Assembly: GCF_008033235.1 (NCBI RefSeq)
Contig: NZ_CP042432.1
Span: 1,860,001-1,924,000 of the forward strand
Length of the DNA stretch: 64,000 nucleotides
Direction: 5' to 3'
Origin: Anseongella ginsenosidimutans
Lineage (GTDB): Bacteria > Bacteroidota > Bacteroidia > Sphingobacteriales > Sphingobacteriaceae
Below are positions 37,528 through 45,875 of the stretch, in pieces (within the stretch, counting starts at the first letter, position 1; each line of letters opens with the position of its first letter). The position numbers and the translations under genes are program-made. The notes below the pieces were generated by a model. It had not been told where the DNA came from. It saw only the letters and a list, made by a program, of their open reading frames with translations, and did no database searches.

Positions 37528-38029
37528 TAGTTTAAGGTTTAAAGTTCAAAGTATAAAGTTCAAGGTTTAAGGTTTGTGGATAAGGTTTCAGGGTTTTGGG
37601 TTTTGAATCTTTCTCCCTTTAAGTTGGACCGTTTGAGATACTGAATAAGACTCATGATCATTTTGCTGATGCCGAGAACTTTTCCAACCAGTTCATCAAA
37701 TTCTTCCCGGGTAATATAGTGGAGATCTAATGCCCTATATAGTTGCGAGCGAACTTCTCCGGCTGATCCCTTTGCAATACCAAGGAATTGCATGAATTCT
37801 CCGTTTCCACTTCGCTCCGCCCCTTCGGCAATATTGTCCATTATTGAGCCGCTTGATCTTCTGATCTGGTCCTTCAAGCTGAAATCAGATGCGAATTTTC
37901 CCTGCTCCGAAATTTCATAAACTAATTTTGACAATTCCCTTGCCTTTTGCCACACCTCAAAATCTTCAAACCTTCTAACAGTAGCCATCAACTAAAAACT
38001 TTTAACTTTGAACCTTAAACTTTGAACTA
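37528..38029. mobile_element. Putative inverted-repeat-bounded element carrying a four-helix-bundle gene, inserted between nuoE and nuoF
   Basis: A 502-base block whose two ends are imperfect inverted repeats. From 37528 rightward (plus strand) and from 38029 leftward (minus strand), 28 of the first 33 bases agree. Both begin TAGTT and share GTTTAA and GTTCAAAGT. The outer bases on both sides read TTTG in direct orientation (37524-37527 and 38030-38033), which could be a four-base target duplication or chance. The right end supplies the nuoE stop codon. Between the ends is a single gene for a four-helix-bundle protein. No transposase is present. Mobility is inferred from structure alone. Confidence 0.5.
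37560..37988 (-). CDS. Four-helix-bundle protein (23S rRNA intervening-sequence / Avd-like family)
   Basis: 142-residue helical protein of the S23/IVP family. Relatives occur in intervening sequences of some bacterial 23S rRNAs, and Avd of diversity-generating retroelements has the same fold. The N-terminus RRFEDFEVWQKARELSKLVY is diagnostic. It is followed by LKDQIRRSSGSIMDNIAEGA, then ERSGNGEFMQFLGIAKGSAGEVRSQLYRA. The ATG at 37988 is preferred to a TTG one codon earlier. The last codons and the TGA stop lie inside the left repeat. It has no link to complex I yet sits in the middle of the nuo operon in the same direction. Function unknown; nucleic-acid binding is suspected for the family. 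Family assignment is firm. Confidence 0.9.
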   Translation of the reverse strand: MATVRRFEDFEVWQKARELSKLVYEISEQGKFASDFSLKDQIRRSSGSIMDNIAEGAERSGNGEFMQFLGIAKGSAGEVRSQLYRALDLHYITREEFDELVGKVLGISKMIMSLIQYLKRSNLKGERFKTQNPETLSTNLKP

Positions 38030-38491
38030 TTTGTATTTGCTTAACACTTCCTCCAGCATTTCAACCGATACATCTTTATATAAGTCCCCGTCAATCATCA
38101 ATGCCGGGGCGTGGTCACAAGTTCCCAGGCAGGGGTTCGGCAGGAGGGTGAAACACCCGTCCGCGGTGGTCTGGCCGAAACCGATACCCAGTTTATGCTG
38201 TAGCTGAGTGCGCAATTGCTCGTATCCCATGACCCAGCAAGAAATACTGTCGCAAAGCAGGATAATGTGCCTGCCCACCGGCTGGCGAAAGATCAGGTTA
38301 TAAAAAGTGGCCACGCTGTCCAGTTCCTCAGGGGCCACTCCAAGATAAGCAGCGACCTCCCGAAGGCTTTCGTCCGATACCCATCCCCGGTGCTGCTGAA
38401 TAATTTTCAGCGCTTCAATTCCGGCCGCCTCCTTAACAGGCACCGCCGCAACCTCCCTGTCAATCTGTTCCTTTTCAATCTCCGATAACAT
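38027..38491 (-). CDS. nuoE: NADH-quinone oxidoreductase subunit E
   Basis: Thioredoxin-fold 2Fe-2S subunit of complex I, 154 residues. The four ligands appear as CDSISC (C-x4-C, about residues 80-85) and CLGTC (C-x3-C, about 120-124). The N-terminal helical part (ALKIIQQHRGWVSDESLREV) is normal. Its TAG stop is the outermost triplet of the repeat element downstream. Upstream, 10-16 bases before the ATG, begins a 128-base tandem array that separates it from nuoD. Confidence 0.96.
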   Translation of the reverse strand: MLSEIEKEQIDREVAAVPVKEAAGIEALKIIQQHRGWVSDESLREVAAYLGVAPEELDSVATFYNLIFRQPVGRHIILLCDSISCWVMGYEQLRTQLQHKLGIGFGQTTADGCFTLLPNPCLGTCDHAPALMIDGDLYKDVSVEMLEEVLSKYK

Positions 38492-38500
38492 CCCCGTAAA

Positions 38501-38628
38501 AACCTTAAACCTTGAACTTTAAACCTTGAACTTTAAACTTTGAACTTTAAACCTTGAACTTTAAACCTTGAACTTTAAACTTTGAACTTTAAACTTTGAA
38601 CTTTAAACCTTGAACTAAAAACTGTAAA
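38501..38628. repeat. 14-base tandem array between nuoCD and nuoE
   Basis: Eight head-to-tail units of AAAC(C/T)TTGAACTTT run from 38507 to 38618, with a half unit before and a degenerate AAAAACTGTAAAC end. The variable doublet follows the order CC, CC, TT, CC, CC, TT, TT, CC. The array starts next to the nuoCD stop and ends about 10 bases before the nuoE start codon, so it forms almost the whole intercistronic mRNA. Units are directly adjacent without spacers. Confidence 0.9.
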
Positions 38629-40373
38629 CTACCTATCCACATCCGCCAAAACAAAATCCATCGCCCCCAAAATTGAAAGCAGATCCGCTACCGTATAGCC
38701 GCGCGAGATATAGGGAAGCATCTGCATATGTGCGAAGGAGGGCGCTCTTACCCGCACCCGGTAGGGAGAGGTGTTCCCATCGCTGATTAAATGATACCCA
38801 TTCCATCCTTTGGTTGCTTCAATGCAGCTCATTGCTTCGCCCGGGGGGATCACCGGCCCCCAGCTGACATTCAAAAAATGATTGATCAGGGTTTCAATGT
38901 CCTGCATGGTGTGTTTTTTGATGGGTGGGGTGGTGAGGGGGTGGGATGCTTTGTAGGGGCCTTCAGGCATGTTTTTCAGGCATTGGTCGACAATGCGCAG
39001 GCTTTGCCGCATCTCCTCGACCCGGACGGCCGCACGATCATAACAGTCTCCGTTGCTCGCTGTGGGTATGTCGAACTCAAAATTTTCGTATCCGGAGTAG
39101 GGGCGCTTTTTGCGCATATCCCATTCAAAGCCGCAGGCGCGCAGCCCGGGGCCGGTGACTCCCCATTCAATGGCCTCTTGCAGGGTGAAAATGCCGATGC
39201 CTTTTGTGCGGGCTTTGAAAATGCTGTTCCGCATGACCATCTTATCGTATTCCCTGAGCTTTTTGGGGAAATAAGCGACGAATTCCCTGACGGGCGTTTC
39301 CCAGCCATCGGGAAGATCCTGCGCCACGCCGCCTATGCGGAACCAGTTGGGATGCATACGCCCACCGGTGATCGCTTCTACAATGCTGAATACTTTTTCG
39401 CGGTCGGTGAACATGTAAAAGACCGGAGATAGCTGACCCACATCCTGGGCAAAGGTGCCGTACCAAACCAGGTGGCTGGCGATGCGGAAGAGTTCGCAGA
39501 GCATTACCCGGATGGTTTGGGCCCGCGGGGGACTTCAATGCCGGCCAGTTTTTCAACTGCCAACAGGTAGGCAAGGTTATTCATTACCCCGCCCAGGTAA
39601 TCGATACGGTCGGTATAGGGAATGTAAGTATGCCAGGATTGACGCTCTCCCATTTTTTCTGCGCCGCGGTGATGAAAGCCGATTTCGGGTACAGCGTCCA
39701 CGATCTCTTCGCCATCAAGCTGCAAGACGATCCGGAGTACGCCATGCGTGCCGGGATGCTGCGGGCCGATGTTGAGGAAAAGAAAGTCCGAATCTTCCGA
39801 CTGCGTTTTTAATCCCCAGTCGGCCGGTTTGAATTTCAGGGATTCCTGTGCTGCGTCCTGCTTTTCGTCCCAGAGACGGAATGGGCCCATTTCGGTGGCC
39901 CGGGCGGGATGCTCCTTCCGGAGCGGGTGCCCTTCCCAGGAGGAAGGCATTAAGATGCGGCGAAGATGGGGGTGGCCCTCAAAGCGAATGCCGAACATGT
40001 CGAATACTTCCCGTTCATACCAGTTCGCTGAAGGCCAGATAGCTGTCGCGGTGGGATGGGAGGGATAGTCGCCTTCCAGGCCCACCTTTAATCGTAAAAA
40101 GGCGTTTCGTCCGAATGAGAATAAATGATAGACGACGGTAAAATCGAATTTGGCGCGCCCGTTAAGGTCTTTCCCGAAAGCCCGCATATCAATGGCGCTC
40201 AGGTCGTACAAAAGTTCATAGGGTTGTTCGATCCCTGTTTTGAGCCAGGTTAGCAGTTCTACGATCTTCCCCTGCGGCGTCCAGTAAGTGGGCGTCTCAT
40301 CCCGGGTGGTTTCGGGCTCTACGGAACCTTCACCAAAGCGGGAGCTTAGGGCCGCTGAAAGATCAGCGTACAT
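38629..40373 (-). CDS. nuoC: NADH-quinone oxidoreductase fused subunits C and D, with a -1 frameshift at 39527-39531
   Basis: Quinone-proximal peripheral-arm subunits of complex I in one polypeptide, as in several Bacteroidota and enterobacteria. The NuoC part (about 1-175) includes [11 protein letters not shown] and [20 protein letters not shown]. The NuoD part includes [13 protein letters not shown] and [14 protein letters not shown], then [19 protein letters not shown] and the C-terminal [15 protein letters not shown]. As given, the first frame (from 40373) ends at 39504 with [13 protein letters not shown]. Adding one base to the GGGGG run at 39527-39531 restores [19 protein letters not shown] and a continuous 581-residue protein. 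Because the operon needs this subunit, a sequence error is more likely than a pseudogene. It starts four bases after the nuoB stop. Confidence 0.93.
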
Positions 40374-40377
40374 GGGT

Positions 40378-41016
40378 TTATATTTCGTCGGGCGAACGCA
40401 GCGTCGTCATTTCCTTTCGCTGTGCGCGCTTTAGTTCTTTCATGGAGATCTTGTCCGGTTTTACAATGCCCTGCTCGCCGATCATCCAGCTAAGCGGGCG
40501 TTTTTCTTTTCCGACAGCATCACGCAGGAGCAGCAGCCCCTCCATAAAGGCGTCCGGACGGGGCGGGCAGCCGGTTACATACACATCCACGGGCATGAAT
40601 TTATCCACTCCTTGTACCACGCTGTATATATCATACATGCCGCCTGAATTGGCGCAGGAACCCATGGAAATGATCCAGCGCGGTTCCATCATTTGTTCAT
40701 ACAGTCGTTTGATCACGGGAGCCATCTTAATAAATACGGTCCCGGCAATGATCATGACATCTGCTTCCCGGGGCGTTCCCCGGATGACTTCCGCGCCAAA
40801 ACGGGCAAGATCATACTTCGGCGTCATACTGGTGGCCATTTCGACGAAACAGCAGGATAAGCCGAAATGAAAAGGCCACATAGAATTTTTTCGGCCCCAG
40901 GCGATCAGTTTGTCCACCGAACTTAGCATGACGCTTTGTTCGACTGCTTCTTCCATGGTACCTGTTCCTTTCAGGGTTTCGATGGGATCGTCCGGTTTAC
41001 TAAGCCACCATTTCAT
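40378..41016 (-). CDS. nuoB: NADH-quinone oxidoreductase subunit B
   Basis: Subunit that holds terminal iron-sulfur cluster N2 next to the quinone site. 212 residues. The ligands are the double Cys in [10 protein letters not shown] (about 55), [11 protein letters not shown] (about 120) and [11 protein letters not shown] (about 150). The C-terminal ~40 residues are basic and extend beyond the core. It follows nuoA by 42 bases. Confidence 0.97.
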   Translation of the reverse strand: MKWWLSKPDDPIETLKGTGTMEEAVEQSVMLSSVDKLIAWGRKNSMWPFHFGLSCCFVEMATSMTPKYDLARFGAEVIRGTPREADVMIIAGTVFIKMAPVIKRLYEQMMEPRWIISMGSCANSGGMYDIYSVVQGVDKFMPVDVYVTGCPPRPDAFMEGLLLLRDAVGKEKRPLSWMIGEQGIVKPDKISMKELKRAQRKEMTTLRSPDEI

Positions 41017-41058
41017 TTTTTTATTTCAAAGTTTATACACCAGGGCTGCTTATGTTCA

Positions 41059-41589
41059 CTATGGGGTTCGGAAGGGGGGGCTGCTTCCGCTCACTTCCCG
41101 GAAGGGAGCCCTGCTTCCGCCTGCTTCCCGGAAAGTTGACTCCGGATGCTGCGACTCAGGGCGATATGCTTCTCGGAGTGTTTTCCTGTAGCCCTTTAGA
41201 ATTCTTTTACCGTCCGGCCCGAAATTCAGGGCGCCGTTGCGCCACTCGTAGACAAGCACGACCAGTAATATGAAAATGAATACACAAATGCTGATATAGC
41301 CCGGCCAGCCAAGGTCCTCAAAGGCAATGGCCCAGGTGATGATGAAAACAGCTTCTACGTCGAAAATGACGAAAAGCATAGCTACCATGTAAAATTGGGA
41401 TGGAAACCGAAGGCGGGCGGTTCCGGTACTGACGATGCCTGATTCATAGGGTTCCCCCCTTGCCCGGTCATTGTGGTGCTGACCGAGTACATAAGACAGG
41501 CCAAGGATCAGGCCTACCAGCGCGAAAACAATCGCTGTATAGACCATAAAAGGCCATATCTGAGTCGTATTGGCTACAGAACTTTCCAC
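41059..41589 (-). CDS. nuoA: NADH-quinone oxidoreductase subunit A with a repetitive C-terminal tail
   Basis: Three-helix membrane subunit of complex I and first gene of the nuo operon. The core (about 1-135) is normal: RARGEPYESGIVSTG, RFPSQFYMVAMLFVIFDVE, FEDLGWPGY. The protein has 176 residues, against about 120-140 in most relatives, because of a tail with the repeated unit FREAGGSRAP / FREVSGSSPP / FRTP. The tail is encoded by a 30-base tandem duplication. No clear consensus promoter is visible in the 225 bases upstream. Confidence 0.94.
   Translation of the reverse strand: MESSVANTTQIWPFMVYTAIVFALVGLILGLSYVLGQHHNDRARGEPYESGIVSTGTARLRFPSQFYMVAMLFVIFDVEAVFIITWAIAFEDLGWPGYISICVFIFILLVVLVYEWRNGALNFGPDGKRILKGYRKTLREAYRPESQHPESTFREAGGSRAPFREVSGSSPPFRTP
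41081..41140. repeat. 30-base tandem duplication in the nuoA 3' end
   Basis: Two adjacent 30-base units, 41081-41110 and 41111-41140, share CTGCTTCCGC and CTTCCCGGAA. They are in frame with nuoA and encode its ten-residue tail repeats. Confidence 0.75.
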
Positions 41590-41814
41590 TTGCTTCGCCT
41601 CCCCGCGAAATAGTTGGAGTTCTCTTATATAAAGCTATTGAAAAGCTATAAAATTCCTTTTATCGACTCTTGGTTTCCGCACTATTCGTTTGCTTGGGCT
41701 GCTGCTTACGCTGGCGCCCCTTGGGAAACGGCGGCGTCACGAACGTTCCGGCCTCACTAAAGATGAAGATAGCTAATTACTTGTAATTGCCAAAATATCC
41801 GGAAGTTTTCATTG

Positions 41815-42249
41815 CTATCTGCGTCCGGTAATGTACCCTTCCAGGTTTTCGATGATGTACTTTTGCTCATCGATAATAAATTTTACGACGTCCCCAATGG
41901 AAATAAGGCCGATGAGTACGCCTTCTTCTATTACGGGAAGGTGCCGGATCCGTTTATCGGTCATTTTCTGCATGCAATATTCGATGGTATCGTCCGGGCA
42001 AACCGTTTCCGGGTGTTCGGTCATGATCTCACGGATAAATGTTTCCCGCGAAGCTTTACCTCTCAGAATTACTTTCCGGGCATAATCCCGTTCGGAAAAA
42101 ATACCGACAAACCGATGCTCTTCGGTTACCATCAAGGCGCCGATATTTTTTTCCACCAGCATTTCCAGCGCATCGTACACCGTACGGCCGGGATGAATGG
42201 AGAAAACCTCATGGCCTTTTGACTCGAGTATATTCCTTACTTTTCCCAT
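41815..42249 (-). CDS. CBS-domain pair protein
   Basis: 144-residue cytoplasmic protein made of two CBS motifs (about 8-65: VFSIHPGRTVYDALEMLVEK ... GIFSERDYARKVI; about 72-130: VCPDDTIEYCMQKMTDKRIRHLPV ... GLISIGDVVKFII). Such pairs bind adenine nucleotides and sense energy state in other proteins; the partner here is unknown. The gene has an unusually strong Shine-Dalgarno sequence. It lies upstream of nuoA in the same direction with a 225-base gap, so co-regulation is possible but not shown. Confidence 0.92.
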   Translation of the reverse strand: MGKVRNILESKGHEVFSIHPGRTVYDALEMLVEKNIGALMVTEEHRFVGIFSERDYARKVILRGKASRETFIREIMTEHPETVCPDDTIEYCMQKMTDKRIRHLPVIEEGVLIGLISIGDVVKFIIDEQKYIIENLEGYITGRR

Positions 42250-42255
42250 GACTTA

Positions 42256-42263
42256 CCTCCTTT
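42256..42263 (-). promoter_or_regulatory. Perfect Shine-Dalgarno sequence for the CBS gene
   Basis: On the minus strand AAAGGAGG stands six bases before the ATG at 42249, a full match to the 16S anti-SD. Nearly every other gene in the window lacks such a site, so this one is unusual and fixes the start. Confidence 0.8.
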
Positions 42264-42347
42264 ATTGGTCTAGTAAAAATTATTTCGGCAGCTTTATTTT
42301 ATTGAAGATAGAATTTTAAACAGTAAAAAACAAGGGGCGGATACAAT

Positions 42348-42365
42348 AGTAACTTTTTTGTTACT
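42348..42365. promoter_or_regulatory. Small dyad AGTAAC-N6-GTTACT
   Basis: A perfect six-base inverted repeat around TTTTTT in the 222-base divergent gap between the CBS and oxidoreductase genes. It could be an operator or a weak hairpin. The rest of the gap is AT-rich with TTAAACTTTAAT-like stretches and no complete consensus promoter. Confidence 0.35.
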
Positions 42366-42471
42366 TTTTCAATTAAATACTAAACCGTTTAACTTTAATC
42401 GCTTAAATGCTAACTTTAGAGGTCTTAAATTGAATAAACGAAGAATAGCTTAGAAAATTAAATCTCAACTC

Positions 42472-43932
42472 ATGAAAGGAAAGAATACGGATAATGGCTC
42501 CGGATTTAGCAGGAGGAATTTTATAAAAGGAGGCGCGGCTGCGGCCGCCGGGTTCATGATCGTACCACGACATGTACTCGGCCGCGGCTTTACTGCTCCG
42601 AGTGATAAGCTGGTAGTTGCAGGGATCGGCGCAGGCGGAAAGGGAGAAAGCGATATTAATAATTTTTATAAGAGCGGCAACGCGGAGATCGCATTCCTTT
42701 GCGACGTGGACGACCGGCAGGCAGCCGCGTCCCGAAAACGCTTTCCTAAAGCGGAGTACATTCATGACTGGAGGGAACTGCTCGACAAGCACGCGAAGAA
42801 GTTCGATGCTGTGTCTGTTTCCACTCCTGACCATAACCATGCAATTATAGCCCTGGCGGCAATGCAATTGGGCAAGCATGTTTACGTGCAAAAGCCGCTT
42901 ACGCATGATATATATGAAGCGCGGATATTAACCGAAGCTGCGAAGAAATACAAGGTGGTGACCCAGATGGGTGACCAGGGGGCTTCCAATGACGGCGTTC
43001 GTGAATTAAAAGAATGGTTTGAAGCCGGAATTATCGGCGATGTACATACTGTTCATTGCTGGACCGACCGGCCGGTATGGCCCCAGGGAATTCCATGGCC
43101 TTCGCAGAAAGCGGAAGTGCCTAAAGAACTGAACTGGGATCTTTGGTTGGGAACGGCTCCCTATAAGGATTATATTGAAAACCTGGTGCCTTTTAACTGG
43201 CGCGGCTGGTGGGATTATGGTACAGGTGCTTTAGGCGACATGGGCTGTCATATTATCGGCCCTGTGTTCAAGGTGCTTGAGCTGGGCTATCCTACGGAAG
43301 TGAATTGCAGTGTGAGTACCATCTATGAAGGAATATTTAAAAGGGCCAATTATCCGGATAGCGGGCCTGTGTCTTCTTCCGTGCATTTTAAGTATAAGGG
43401 AAAAGACGGCAAGGATATCGAACTCAACTGGATGGACGGCGGCATTCAGCCGGAACGGCCGGAGGAACTGGGACCGAATGAAATAATGGGTGACGGCGGA
43501 AACGGCGCTATTTTCGTTGGAACAAAAGGGAAAATGATGTGCGATACCTACGGAAGGAACGCACGCCTGCTCCCTACATCCCGTACGGAACAAGTGAAGG
43601 TGGCCGAAAAATACAAGCGGGTGGAAGGCGGCTCAGAGGGCCATTATGCCCAATGGGTAAATGCATGCATTGCCGGACACGGCAACATGGAAGTCAGCTC
43701 TCCTTTTGAGGGATATGCAGGCCCGCTTACGGAATGCATCCTGATGGGGAACCTCGCTATCCGCAGTTTTGACCACCCGGTGCCCAATAAGGACGGAGAC
43801 GGCCATAGCTTCCCGGGACGGGGCATTACCCTGCAATGGGATGGTCCTAACATGAAGGTAACCAATTTTGATGCGGCTAACCAGTTTGTAAAGCGCGAAT
43901 ACCGCGAGGGCTGGTCGCTGGCAAAAGTATAA
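42472..43932 (+). CDS. TAT-exported Gfo/Idh/MocA-family oxidoreductase
   Basis: 486-residue NAD(P)-dependent oxidoreductase-like protein. The N-terminus has a twin-arginine signal (FSRRNFIKGGAAAAAGFMIV, about residues 12-31), so it is probably exported folded with its cofactor. The Rossmann domain follows: KLVVAGIGAGGKGESDI, then FLCDVDDRQAAASRKRFP and VSVSTPDHNHAIIALAAMQLG. The catalytic region includes VYVQKPLTHDIYEAR (the EKP-like Lys) and GDMGCHIIGPVFKVLELGYP. Bacteroidota have many such enzymes acting on sugars or inositols; the substrate is unknown. It is monocistronic, with a hairpin terminator shared with the convergent DUF4870 gene. Confidence 0.9.
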   Translation: MKGKNTDNGSGFSRRNFIKGGAAAAAGFMIVPRHVLGRGFTAPSDKLVVAGIGAGGKGESDINNFYKSGNAEIAFLCDVDDRQAAASRKRFPKAEYIHDWRELLDKHAKKFDAVSVSTPDHNHAIIALAAMQLGKHVYVQKPLTHDIYEARILTEAAKKYKVVTQMGDQGASNDGVRELKEWFEAGIIGDVHTVHCWTDRPVWPQGIPWPSQKAEVPKELNWDLWLGTAPYKDYIENLVPFNWRGWWDYGTGALGDMGCHIIGPVFKVLELGYPTEVNCSVSTIYEGIFKRANYPDSGPVSSSVHFKYKGKDGKDIELNWMDGGIQPERPEELGPNEIMGDGGNGAIFVGTKGKMMCDTYGRNARLLPTSRTEQVKVAEKYKRVEGGSEGHYAQWVNACIAGHGNMEVSSPFEGYAGPLTECILMGNLAIRSFDHPVPNKDGDGHSFPGRGITLQWDGPNMKVTNFDAANQFVKREYREGWSLAKV

Positions 43933-43961
43933 ATGATCCGTTTGACGCTGTCAAACATATG

Positions 43962-44006
43962 AACCAGAAAGGCGCCCTGTTGCATAAACGGGGCGCCTTT
44001 CTGGTT
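43962..44006. terminator. Bidirectional hairpin terminator
   Basis: A 15-bp perfect stem, AACCAGAAAGGCGCC (43962-43976) with GGCGCCTTTCTGGTT (43992-44006), with an internal loop of 15 bases, followed by ATTT on the plus strand. It separates the convergent oxidoreductase and DUF4870 genes and reaches into the DUF4870 stop codon. Confidence 0.88.
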
Positions 44007-44358
44007 ATTTAATGATCCTCCAGCTGATGGGATAGCGGTAGGGCTTGCCTTCATTGGCTTTGATAGCGGCCATGATCGCGCATACCAGGCTCAGTATCCA
44101 GCAGGCGAAAAGGATAGGTATGCCAATTAAAAAGGGCGCCAGGAGCCCGCCGGCTATATAACCCAGGAAAATAGTGATCTGGAAATTCAGGGCTTCCTTT
44201 CCGTGGTGGTCCACAAATGCCGAGTCATCTTTTTTTACCAGCCAAATGATAAGCGGTACCAGGAAACTGGCTATAATAGTACCCAGATGGGCGAAAACGG
44301 CAAAAAGGCGGTCATCGCTGTTAACGGAATTCCAGGGGGGCGGAGTTTGATCTGACAT
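44005..44358 (-). CDS. DUF4870 membrane protein
   Basis: 117-residue protein with three hydrophobic helices (about 22-44, 58-80, 82-102) and the family core FVDHHGKEALNFQITIFLGYI. It begins with a short Pro-rich polar tail, MSDQTPPPWNSVNSDDR. Function unknown. The related HTH protein at 21383 carries a similar membrane part. Confidence 0.9.
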   Translation of the reverse strand: MSDQTPPPWNSVNSDDRLFAVFAHLGTIIASFLVPLIIWLVKKDDSAFVDHHGKEALNFQITIFLGYIAGGLLAPFLIGIPILFACWILSLVCAIMAAIKANEGKPYRYPISWRIIK

Positions 44359-44410
44359 ATTACTTGAATATTTATTTAAATATACAATTATTTTTATTTG
44401 GCTAATCCCT

Positions 44411-44418
44411 TACCTTTG
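44411..44418 (+). promoter_or_regulatory. Possible -7 box (TACCTTTG) before lpd
   Basis: TACCTTTG fits TAnnTTTG and lies 41 bases before the lpd start. A TTTG at 44397 is too close to serve as the -33 element. Tentative. Confidence 0.35.
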
Positions 44419-44459
44419 CGTGTACCATCATACATTTTACACTCATCAAATAAAATACT

Positions 44460-45863
44460 ATGCAATACGATGTTGTAGTTATCGGTTCAGGCCCCGGGGG
44501 CTATGTGGCGGCTATCCGCTGTGCGCAACTGGGTATGAAAACTGCTGTTGTAGAACGCTACCCGTCTTACGGCGGTACCTGCCTGAACGTGGGCTGCATC
44601 CCTTCCAAAGCTTTGCTTGATTCGTCGGAACATTACCACAATCTGGAAAAGAATTTTAAGACGCATGGTATTGAAGCCAGCGGAGTAAAGCTTGATTTTG
44701 GCCGCATGATCGCCCGGAAGGAAGAAGTAGTAAAGCAAAGTACCGATGGGATCGCTTACCTGTTCCGGAAAAATAAAATTGATGCTTTCCAGGGCCACGG
44801 ATCCTTCGTTGACAAGAACACCATCAGTATTAAAGGTGAGGACGGAAAGGAAAAAACTATCCAGGCGAAAAAGGTGATCATTGCTACCGGGTCAAAACCT
44901 TCTTCCCTGCCTTTTCTCAAAATTGATAAAAAACGCATTATTACCTCTACGGAAGCGCTCACCTTAAAGGAAGTTCCCAAGAACCTGATCCTGATAGGCG
45001 GAGGCATCATCGGGCTGGAGCTGGGCTCTGTTTACGCCCGGCTTGGCGCCAATGTAACCGTTGTGGAATACCTGGATACGATCATTCCTACCATGGACAA
45101 GCAGCTGGGCAAGGAATTGCTGAAAAGCCTGAAAAAACTGGGAATCAATTTCCTTCTGAGCCATAAGGTGACCGGCGCCTCTGTCAAAGGAAAAACGGTC
45201 ACCCTCACCGCTGACGATCCCAAGGGGAACAAAGTGGAACTGAAAGGAGATTACTGCCTGGTTGCGGTGGGGCGTTCCGCCTATACCCGGGACCTTGGCC
45301 TGGAGAAAATCGGGATCCAGCCGGAAGAGAAAACGGGGAAGGTACCGGTGAACGAGCATCTTGAAACATCGGTGGAAGGCGTTTACGCTATTGGCGACGT
45401 GATCAAGGGCGCTATGCTGGCCCACAAGGCAGAGGATGAAGGGGTTTATGTTGCCGAAAGGATGGCCGGCCAGAAACCGCATATAAATTATAACCTTATT
45501 CCGGGCGTTGTTTATACCTGGCCGGAAGTAGCCTCGGTTGGAAAAACAGAGGAAGAACTTAAAGAGGCAGGCGTACCCTATAAGCAAGGTTCCTTCCCGT
45601 TCAAGGCCAGCGGCCGGGCGCGCGCAAGTATGGACCTGGATGGTTTCATTAAAGTACTTGCTCACAAGGAAACTGACGAACTGCTGGGTGTGCATATGAT
45701 CGGCCCCCGCGCTGCGGACATGATCGCAGAGGCCGTTACCGCCATGGAATTCCGGGCGTCGGCCGAAGATATTGCCCGCATCTGTCATGCCCATCCCACT
45801 TATACTGAAGTTTTCCGGGAAGCTTGCCTGGCGGCAACGGACAACCGGCCCATACATATTTAA
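44460..45863 (+). CDS. lpdA: Dihydrolipoyl dehydrogenase (E3)
   Basis: Flavoprotein that reoxidises dihydrolipoamide for the 2-oxo acid dehydrogenase complexes. 467 residues. It has the FAD loop VVIGSGPGGYVAAI, the redox disulfide GGTCLNVGCIPSK (C-x4-C, about 43-48), the NAD loop IGGGIIGLELGSVYARLG and the C-terminal catalytic pair HAHPTYTEVFREA. It is unlinked to sucAB but is the only E3 in the window. murB follows after 12 bases and may be co-transcribed. Confidence 0.97.
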   Translation: MQYDVVVIGSGPGGYVAAIRCAQLGMKTAVVERYPSYGGTCLNVGCIPSKALLDSSEHYHNLEKNFKTHGIEASGVKLDFGRMIARKEEVVKQSTDGIAYLFRKNKIDAFQGHGSFVDKNTISIKGEDGKEKTIQAKKVIIATGSKPSSLPFLKIDKKRIITSTEALTLKEVPKNLILIGGGIIGLELGSVYARLGANVTVVEYLDTIIPTMDKQLGKELLKSLKKLGINFLLSHKVTGASVKGKTVTLTADDPKGNKVELKGDYCLVAVGRSAYTRDLGLEKIGIQPEEKTGKVPVNEHLETSVEGVYAIGDVIKGAMLAHKAEDEGVYVAERMAGQKPHINYNLIPGVVYTWPEVASVGKTEEELKEAGVPYKQGSFPFKASGRARASMDLDGFIKVLAHKETDELLGVHMIGPRAADMIAEAVTAMEFRASAEDIARICHAHPTYTEVFREACLAATDNRPIHI

Positions 45864-45875
45864 GGTAAGGACTGT

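Noticed and set aside
37560-37988. Four-helix-bundle gene as an accessory complex I subunit
   Set aside because: The family is widespread and unrelated to respiration, and the gene is bracketed by repeats inside the operon; insertion is the simpler reading.
38501-38628. CRISPR array
   Set aside because: Units are 14 bases and directly adjacent, with no unique spacers and no cas genes.
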